Of a stretch of 35,213 nucleotides of DNA, positions 30,036-35,213 are shown piece after piece. The DNA is from Candidatus Latescibacterota bacterium. Lineage in GTDB: Bacteria > Latescibacterota > Latescibacteria > Latescibacterales > Latescibacteraceae. The stretch spans positions 1 through 35,213 of the forward strand of contig JAFGMP010000324.1 of NCBI GenBank assembly GCA_016927495.1, read 5' to 3'. A model generated the notes under the pieces. That model made no database searches, was not told the origin of the DNA, and was given only the letters and a program-made list of their open reading frames with translations. Numbering within the stretch: the stretch's first letter is position 1; every line of letters begins with the position of its first letter. Position numbers and translations under genes: made by a program.

Positions 30036-32206
30036 ACAGTCCTGCATGTAAAATACTTATTGTCAACAACGAAGATGAAATTCGAGATAGACTTGCAGGG
30101 ATTCTAAATCAATCGGGTTTTTCTACGTATATAACCGACACCGGTGAATCAGCTCAAAAATATTTGGATAAAGAACCGGTTGGTCTTGTGTTGTATACGA
30201 TCAATGTTGAAAATGAAAATGAAAAAGAATTCATCCGGGAGATCAAGGTCAGTAATCCTGAGGTTGCAGTTATTGTGTTGGCGAAACCTGAAACAAGATT
30301 GAATAGTATTAGTTTAGTCCAGGTTGGAGTTGACAGCTTTTTGCCTGTCAATGTAGATAGAAACTTTCTGGTTTCAAATATTACTGCAGTTCTTGAAAAA
30401 CACCAGATTACCGTAGGTGAGCATGATATCATAAAAAATCTCGAGCGTTCTTTAGAGAATCGAACCCTTGAATTTGACCTGTGTAAAAAAATGCGGGAAC
30501 AAAACTTTTCCGAAACAATAAAAGCTTTTGTTGGACTTTTGGACACCCGTGATCGGTTTTTGGGCAGTCATTTAAAAAGAGTAGCCACGTTCAGTAAAGC
30601 GATTAGCGAGCGATATGATCTCAAAGACAGGGTGAAACATGAGATCGAGATTGCAGCTCTCTTACATGACATCGGTAAAATCGGTATACCAGATATAATT
30701 TTACAGAAAACACAGGATTATTTTGCGCTTTCCAGACTCACCAACAAAGAAAGGGATATTGTCCGAAAACATCCGATAATCGGCCAGGAAGCGGTTGAAA
30801 TGATCGATGTTCTCAAACATATTGGCATTTATATTCGTCACCACCACGAGCATTTTGACGGATCCGGTTATCCGGACGGGTTAAAAGGATTTTATATTCC
30901 GTTGGGATCCCGGATATTAAGAGTAGCCGATGCCTACGACAGAATTGTTTTCGGTGTGGAAAAGGTGAAGCAGATGAGCGCCCGTGAACTATTTTTAAAG
31001 CATTTAAAGAAGTACACAGGATATCTGTATGATCCTGAAGTAGTTAAATACTTCCTTTCATTTTTAAAGGAGATGCAAAAAAAGGAAAGCGCCCGTGAAA
31101 AACGTACGTCTGTCGATAATCTGACTCCCGGAATGGTATTATCACGTGATGTTTTGACAAGAGGCGGAGTTCTGTTGATATCCCAGTTTGAGACCATCAA
31201 CGAAAACGAGATTAAACGTCTGAAACGATTTCAACGTGCCAATCTGTTAATAGACGGGATAACCATATATGAATCGCCGAAGTTTCTTATACCGTCGCCA
31301 AAAAGAAGTGTGAAAAAAGATGGAGCAGAGGAAGAGCACCATGAAGAAATAGGATTCGACAAAGTCTGTAAAAAAATTGATGACACAAAAGACTTGCATA
31401 CTCTGCCTAAAGTATATCATTTGGCTTTGAGCCTGCTTTCAGATCCCAAAAGTACACGAGATGATATTGTTAGTGTTTTAAAACGCGACCAGGTAATCAC
31501 AACAAAAATTCTTCGCATTGTTAATTCATCACTATTTGGATTTTCCAGAACAATTACCACAATCGATGATGCCATCCCTTTGCTTGGTTTCAATGAAATT
31601 CGAAACATAGTAACATCTGTCTCAATCCTCAAACTTATGGGTGATGGAACCAATCATGACATTTTTGACCGTCAGGCATTCTGGAAACATTCCATAGGAT
31701 GCGCTATCGTTACAAAAATTGTTGCCAAATATATCGGAATTTCCAAGAATGAGGAATATTTCACAGCCGGACTTTTACACGATATAGGGAAACTGGTTCT
31801 TGATCAGCTTTTTCCGGATGAGTTTAGAAAACTTATCAATCTTGTCAATAGCCAGTCCATACATTACAGGAAAGCGGAACGGGAGATATTCGGTCAGCCT
31901 CATCAGGAAATAGGAGCATATCTATTGACCAAATGGAATATACCGGGAATAATTGTCGATGCTGTACGATTCCATCACAGTCCGGTTGACAGCGCCGTCG
32001 ATCCGTTTCTGGTTTCTGCGGTTCATGTCGGTGATATAATTACCCATATGCTTGCTATCGGCGACAGCGGTGAAAGAAATGTTCCCAAGCTTGAGGATTA
32101 TGCTGAACGCCAGCTTGGAATTGGCCTGGTGGATTTGGACCAGCTTGTTCCCGATATCGATGAACAATTACAAGAGAGTGAAGATCTTCTCGTTCTCGGT
32201 GATTAA
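30032..32206 (+). CDS. Signalling protein: degenerate receiver + HD-GYP + HDOD
   Basis: 724 residues. Receiver-like domain 6-125 keeps the fold (ILIVNNEDEIRDRL) but the acidic pair is NN, the phospho-acceptor position is T56 (VLYTINV) and the late KP lysine is lost, so it probably cannot be phosphorylated in the usual way. An HD-GYP domain at about 160-345 is intact: GSHLKRVA, H212/D213 in LHDIGKIGIP, HHHEHFDGSGYPDG, RVADAYDR; expected to hydrolyse cyclic di-GMP. A linker and HDOD domain follow at about 445-660 (HTLPKVYHLALSLLS, ITTKILRIVNSS) with an HD pair H583/D584. Fusion of both HD-type domains suggests a signalling hub. It overlaps the radical SAM gene and precedes aroF by 17 bp. Confidence 0.9.
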   Translation: MNSPACKILIVNNEDEIRDRLAGILNQSGFSTYITDTGESAQKYLDKEPVGLVLYTINVENENEKEFIREIKVSNPEVAVIVLAKPETRLNSISLVQVGVDSFLPVNVDRNFLVSNITAVLEKHQITVGEHDIIKNLERSLENRTLEFDLCKKMREQNFSETIKAFVGLLDTRDRFLGSHLKRVATFSKAISERYDLKDRVKHEIEIAALLHDIGKIGIPDIILQKTQDYFALSRLTNKERDIVRKHPIIGQEAVEMIDVLKHIGIYIRHHHEHFDGSGYPDGLKGFYIPLGSRILRVADAYDRIVFGVEKVKQMSARELFLKHLKKYTGYLYDPEVVKYFLSFLKEMQKKESAREKRTSVDNLTPGMVLSRDVLTRGGVLLISQFETINENEIKRLKRFQRANLLIDGITIYESPKFLIPSPKRSVKKDGAEEEHHEEIGFDKVCKKIDDTKDLHTLPKVYHLALSLLSDPKSTRDDIVSVLKRDQVITTKILRIVNSSLFGFSRTITTIDDAIPLLGFNEIRNIVTSVSILKLMGDGTNHDIFDRQAFWKHSIGCAIVTKIVAKYIGISKNEEYFTAGLLHDIGKLVLDQLFPDEFRKLINLVNSQSIHYRKAEREIFGQPHQEIGAYLLTKWNIPGIIVDAVRFHHSPVDSAVDPFLVSAVHVGDIITHMLAIGDSGERNVPKLEDYAERQLGIGLVDLDQLVPDIDEQLQESEDLLVLGD

Positions 32207-32223
32207 TTATAAGAGGTTAATAT

Positions 32224-33234
32224 ATGCTTGTAGTAATGAAGAATGATGCCACGGAAGAACAGATTAAAGCGATAAGCGATGTTATCAGAAATATGGGATA
32301 CACACCGGAGCCGGTTCCCGGAGTTCAGAGACAGGCAATTTGTGTGTTAGGAAATAAATCAAGAGTTGATTCATCCCATATTGAAGTTATGGATGGAGTG
32401 AAAGAGGTTATACACGTTACCAAACCGTTTAAGCTGGTATCCAGAGAGAGTAAGGAAAAATCAATTATAACTGTCGGTAATAATAAGTTCGGCAGTATAA
32501 CACTTCCCGTTATCGCCGGTCCGTGTGCAGTAGAGGACAGGGTAAAATTTCTGGAAATAGCCGATGCGGTTAAGCATGAGGGCGCTACTATGCTTCGGGG
32601 CGGCGCATTTAAACCGCGTACATCACCATACGCATTTCAGGGTCTCGGGGAAGAAGGTCTTAAAATACTTGCGGAAGCCCGTGGAAAAACAGGACTTCCG
32701 GTATGTACGGAAGTAATGGATACCGATACTTTGGCTATGGTTAGCGAGTATGCCGACGTTGTCCAGATCGGTGCGAGAAACATGCATAATTTCTCTCTGT
32801 TGAGAAAAGTTGGCAGACAGAAAAAGCCGATATTACTCAAACGCGGTTTATCGGCAACGATTAATGAATTATTAATGGCTGCCGAGTATATTCTGAGCGA
32901 GGGCAACTGGAATGTCATTCTGTGTGAGCGAGGAATCAGGACATTTGAAGAACAAACCCGCAATACTCTCGATCTTTCGGCTATTCCTATTATCCATGAA
33001 CTGTCACATCTTCCGATCATTGTCGATCCAAGCCATGCGTGCGGAAGGTGGGACTCGGTACCGCCTCTCGCTCGGGCTGCCGTCGCTACAGGTGCGGATG
33101 GACTATTGATCGAAGTTCACATGAATCCCCTCGAAGCATTATCGGACGGCCCCCAATCTTTGAAACCCGAGAAGTTTTCACAACTCATGAAGGATATCAA
33201 AAATATAGCTGCTTCGATCGGCAGAAAAATATAA
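32224..33234 (+). CDS. aroF: 3-deoxy-7-phosphoheptulonate synthase (DAHP synthase, type I beta)
   Basis: 336 residues; AGAGG seven bases before the ATG. An N-terminal ferredoxin-like regulatory domain of about 70 residues ([14 protein letters not shown]) precedes the TIM barrel: IAGPCAVE (97-104), [16 protein letters not shown] (125-140), [44 protein letters not shown] and IEVHMNP. These are the metal, PEP and erythrose-4-phosphate residues of the Thermotoga-like type. It makes the first intermediate of the shikimate route. The ferredoxin-like domain is the site of Tyr/Phe feedback in related enzymes. Chorismate mutase is not fused. It shares an operon with signalling and radical SAM genes, an unusual setting. 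Confidence 0.95.
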   Translation: MLVVMKNDATEEQIKAISDVIRNMGYTPEPVPGVQRQAICVLGNKSRVDSSHIEVMDGVKEVIHVTKPFKLVSRESKEKSIITVGNNKFGSITLPVIAGPCAVEDRVKFLEIADAVKHEGATMLRGGAFKPRTSPYAFQGLGEEGLKILAEARGKTGLPVCTEVMDTDTLAMVSEYADVVQIGARNMHNFSLLRKVGRQKKPILLKRGLSATINELLMAAEYILSEGNWNVILCERGIRTFEEQTRNTLDLSAIPIIHELSHLPIIVDPSHACGRWDSVPPLARAAVATGADGLLIEVHMNPLEALSDGPQSLKPEKFSQLMKDIKNIAASIGRKI

Positions 33235-33254
33235 CAGGTGGTGTGGTACAGAGC

Positions 33255-34280
33255 ATGATAAAAGATATTCCGCACCTCGGGAATTATATAAAAATATCCG
33301 AAAATGAAGCGAATATTTACGAACGGGTCGGTCTGAAATATCCATGGCAATTAACGGAGTATTATGCATCGTTGATCGATCCGGACGATATGTCATGCCC
33401 AATCAGGCTTCAATCGATACCTGATATCAGAGAATTGGAGACAACATTCGGGGAGGACGATCCGCTGACCGAAGATGAGAATTCTCCTGTGCCCGGAGTT
33501 ATCAGGGTATATCCGGATCGGATAGCGGTTATCGTTACCAACAAATGCCCGGTGTACTGCCGACACTGCCTTCGCAAGCGATTTACCCGTGACCGCAGCG
33601 ACGATTTGAAAGGACAGCGGCTCGAAACGGTACTGTCATATATTCGGAAAGACAGAGCCATACGGGATGTGTTACTCACTGGCGGCGATCCTCTAATGCT
33701 CAGCGATAATGAACTCGACGGTATTATCGGTGGAATCCGTTCCATTCCCCATGTTGAAATCATAAGGGTTGGAACACGGGCTCTCTGCACCTGGCCTGAA
33801 CGTGTAACCGATGAATTTGCGAAAATGCTTGCGAGCTACCATCCTGTGTGGGTAAGCACACAGTTTAATCATCCCCGTGAGATCACTCAGGAAGCGGAAA
33901 ACGCAGTCGACCGGTTACTTAAACAGGGCATACCTGTCAATAACCAGTCTGTACTGCTTCGGGAAATAAACGATTCTGTCGATACTATGCTTAAACTGAA
34001 CAGAAAACTGGTCAGCATACGTGTTCGTCCGTATTATCTTTACCAGGCGCAAACGCTGGCAGGGACGAAGCATTTTGTGACTACCGTTGAAAAAGGACTT
34101 GAGATAATTAAAGGATTACGCGGGTGGACAACAGGTTTTGCCGTTCCTCAGTATGTACTCGATACTCCCTGTGGGAAAATTCCACTCAATCCGAATTATT
34201 TGACAGGTCGTGACGGTGATTTTGTCGAAATGTTGAATTACCGTGGTGAACATTGGCGGGAATATAATCCGTTACCATAA
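33255..34280 (+). CDS. KamA-family radical SAM aminomutase (lysine 2,3-aminomutase/EpmB-like)
   Basis: 341 residues from the ATG at 33255, 20 bp after aroF; an in-frame opening at 33039 lies inside aroF and is rejected. Radical SAM motif CPVYCRHCLRKRF gives C98, C102, C105. The barrel motifs LLTGGDPLM, RVGTRALCTWPERV and TQFNHPREI follow, then GFAVPQYVLDTPCGKIPL with PLP lysine K308. Its length equals EpmB (about 340) rather than catabolic lysine aminomutase (about 416 or more). Of the two aspartates that hold the lysine side-chain amine in lysine 2,3-aminomutase, the second is kept (D303) but the first aligns with Q266 (YQAQTLAG). No EpmA or efp gene is nearby. So the class is secure, the substrate is not. 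Confidence 0.87.
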   Translation: MIKDIPHLGNYIKISENEANIYERVGLKYPWQLTEYYASLIDPDDMSCPIRLQSIPDIRELETTFGEDDPLTEDENSPVPGVIRVYPDRIAVIVTNKCPVYCRHCLRKRFTRDRSDDLKGQRLETVLSYIRKDRAIRDVLLTGGDPLMLSDNELDGIIGGIRSIPHVEIIRVGTRALCTWPERVTDEFAKMLASYHPVWVSTQFNHPREITQEAENAVDRLLKQGIPVNNQSVLLREINDSVDTMLKLNRKLVSIRVRPYYLYQAQTLAGTKHFVTTVEKGLEIIKGLRGWTTGFAVPQYVLDTPCGKIPLNPNYLTGRDGDFVEMLNYRGEHWREYNPLP

Positions 34281-34435
34281 TTTCGTTTTACTGCGACAGA
34301 GAATACTTGCACCGTGGCGATTCAATCAGTATACTTACAGCGTCTCAAAAATAATTAATGAGTTTTGCAAAACTGTCAGCCAGTCTTCATTGCTAATGAA
34401 TTAATTAACCAAAATCCCGGAGTCTTTGCTTAATA

Positions 34436-34828
34436 ATGATTTCGAACATCGAACTATTGAAAAAAATAACCGATATTGCCGAAAAAGACGGCAGATACAA
34501 AAAAGAGGCATTTTTATTCATTCTTGCCGCACTTGAATACACGGTGTCGAAACTATCCGAAAGAAGGCATCTGACCGGTCAGGAATTTTCAAAAGGTATC
34601 GCAGACTACGCCCGTGAGCAATACGGATACTTTGCCAGGACAGTGCTTGAACACTGGGGAGTTACATGCACGCTCGATTTCGGTGAAATAGTATACCTCC
34701 TTATCGAAATCGGGCTCATGAACAAGACCGAGGATGACAAAAAGGAAGATTTTGCGAATGTATATAAATTCGATGAGGAATTCGACTGGCCGGGAACACA
34801 ATCATCTGATTTCCCCGACAGATTTTGA
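34436..34828 (+). CDS. Minf_1886 family protein, unknown function
   Basis: 130 residues without signal peptide. It fits the Minf_1886 family (planctomycete/verrucomicrobial and FCB bacteria): KKEAFLFILAALEYT at 22-36, RRHLTGQEFSKGI, DYAREQYGYFARTVLEHWGV, DFGEIVYLLIEIGLMNKTED and a final FANVYKFDEEF. No enzyme motif is known to me; the fold is mostly helical. Its ribosome site is poor, and the gene stands alone between the KamA-like gene and a repeat-rich gap. Confidence 0.85.
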   Translation: MISNIELLKKITDIAEKDGRYKKEAFLFILAALEYTVSKLSERRHLTGQEFSKGIADYAREQYGYFARTVLEHWGVTCTLDFGEIVYLLIEIGLMNKTEDDKKEDFANVYKFDEEFDWPGTQSSDFPDRF

Positions 34829-34859
34829 AGTTTGAGGAGTAGGGGATTCTTAAAAATTT

Positions 34860-34883
34860 ACCACGAAGGAACGAAGGCACGAA
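34860..34883. repeat. Short dispersed-type repeat (ACCACGAAGG...GGCACGAA family)
   Basis: Repeated CGAAGG units, related to the stretch at 8967-8991. Similar ACCACGAAGGCACGAAGG sequences recur between genes of many bacteria. It is the first of three different repeat-like pieces packed between 34860 and 35024. Confidence 0.5.
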
Positions 34884-34892
34884 TAAAAGAGT

Positions 34893-34992
34893 GTCTGAAC
34901 CGCAGATACCTATGATGAAATGATGACCATGATTCCCCATTCAATAGTTTTTATCATGGTAATCCTTCAATCATGTAAATCATGGTTCAGAC
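34893..34992. repeat. 100-bp element bounded by 9-bp inverted repeats
   Basis: GTCTGAACC at 34893-34901 is exactly complementary to GGTTCAGAC at 34984-34992. Inside, CCATGATT (34927-34934) pairs with AATCATGG (34978-34985), and ATCATGG recurs near 34953. The interior has no coding frame. The look is that of a small non-autonomous mobile or REP-like element; similar GTCTGAACC...GGTTCAGAC elements occur in other bacterial genomes in my memory, but I cannot verify a copy number here. Confidence 0.55.
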
Positions 34993-35002
34993 AGGAAAAC
35001 CA

Positions 35003-35024
35003 GGGCAGACACATGGGTCTGCCC
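35003..35024. repeat. 8-bp perfect hairpin (GGGCAGAC/GTCTGCCC)
   Basis: GGGCAGAC (35003-35010) and GTCTGCCC (35017-35024) form a perfect stem with a six-base loop. It lies just after the stop of the minus-strand gene at 35030 and could end its transcript, though no strong T-run is present. Hairpins of the form GGGCAGACACACAGGTCTGCCCC are a common interspersed repeat in bacteria. Confidence 0.5.
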
Positions 35025-35029
35025 CTACA

Positions 35030-35212
35030 TTACCTAACCAAAACCATCCTGCCGGTCGCAGTATGTTTCCCTGCCTGCAAACGTGTAATATAGATACCCG
35101 ATGAAACCACACTGCCGTTGGCGTCCTTGCCATCCCATAAAAGCGTATGTGTTCCGGCGGGCAAAAATTCGGCAGTGAGTTCGCAGATTTTCTGGCCTGC
35201 CAAACTGTAGAT
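35030..35212 (-). CDS. C-terminal end of a secreted protein with type IX (FlgD-like) sorting domain (partial)
   Basis: Sixty residues and a stop can be read on the minus strand; the gene continues beyond the window edge. The sequence has IYSLAGQKICELT, then LPAGTHTLLWDGKDANG, SSGIYITRLQAG and the end GRMVLVR, which is the FlgD-Ig/type A sorting module. It is the third such C-terminus in the window. The rest of the protein, and hence its function, is not visible. Confidence 0.85.
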   Translation of the reverse strand: MYSLAGQKICELTAEFLPAGTHTLLWDGKDANGSVVSSGIYITRLQAGKHTATGRMVLVR

Positions 35213-35213
35213 G

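Noticed and set aside
33039..33254. Upstream extension of the KamA-like gene into aroF
   Set aside because: The 72 extra residues are out-of-frame aroF sequence; the family match begins near the ATG at 33255.

Overview
The window looks like a piece of a Gram-negative genome from the FCB superphylum (Fibrobacterota-Chlorobiota-Bacteroidota and relatives such as Latescibacterota or KSB1). The main reason is that three separate genes end in the FlgD-like, type IX secretion C-terminal sorting module (NPFNP near the start of the domain, GVYF near its end). The many Tat-exported enzymes, GT9 heptosyltransferase and HD-GYP proteins fit this. I cannot name a phylum with confidence; Latescibacterota is a guess based on the polysaccharide and amino-sugar enzyme content.

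Region 1 (1-1380) holds two tandem cysteine-rich proteins of unknown function, the first cut by the window edge. Region 2 (1400-12657) is the most interesting part: a cluster of enzymes that are normally cytoplasmic but here almost all carry Tat, Sec or lipoprotein signals. On the minus strand are a COG3964-type amidohydrolase and a right-handed beta-helix protein. Diverging from them are two PIG-L/LmbE deacetylases, a secreted triple-RidA protein, a Tat-exported SelA/DgaE-like PLP enzyme and a small secreted protein. After a decayed hicAB module come an exported RraA-like protein and a Tat-exported AGE-type epimerase. A 15-bp palindrome sits between the divergent promoters at about 4.23 kb. 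I infer an extracytoplasmic pathway that deacylates and deaminates an amino sugar or amino-sugar acid.

Region 3 (12.8-15.7 kb) is an accessory island: a PIN toxin/antitoxin pair, a nonsense-containing 3' remnant of a second AGE epimerase, and an AT-rich OLD-like ATPase/TOPRIM nuclease. Region 4 (15.8-20.7 kb, minus strand) has a DUF123 GIY-YIG protein, two tandem cyclic-nucleotide-binding proteins, a flavodoxin, a Tat-exported probable TIM-barrel protein and an HD-GYP phosphodiesterase.

Region 5 (21.1-35.2 kb) mixes secreted surface proteins (a 610-aa protein and a 14-repeat double propeller) with housekeeping genes: folC, coaC, a GT9 glycosyltransferase, tsaB, a radical SAM protein, a receiver/HD-GYP/HDOD regulator, aroF, a KamA-family aminomutase and a Minf_1886-family protein. 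The last 350 bp contain short dispersed-type repeats and the 3' end of a third sorting-domain protein. No tRNA, rRNA, CRISPR array, transposase or integrase was seen.
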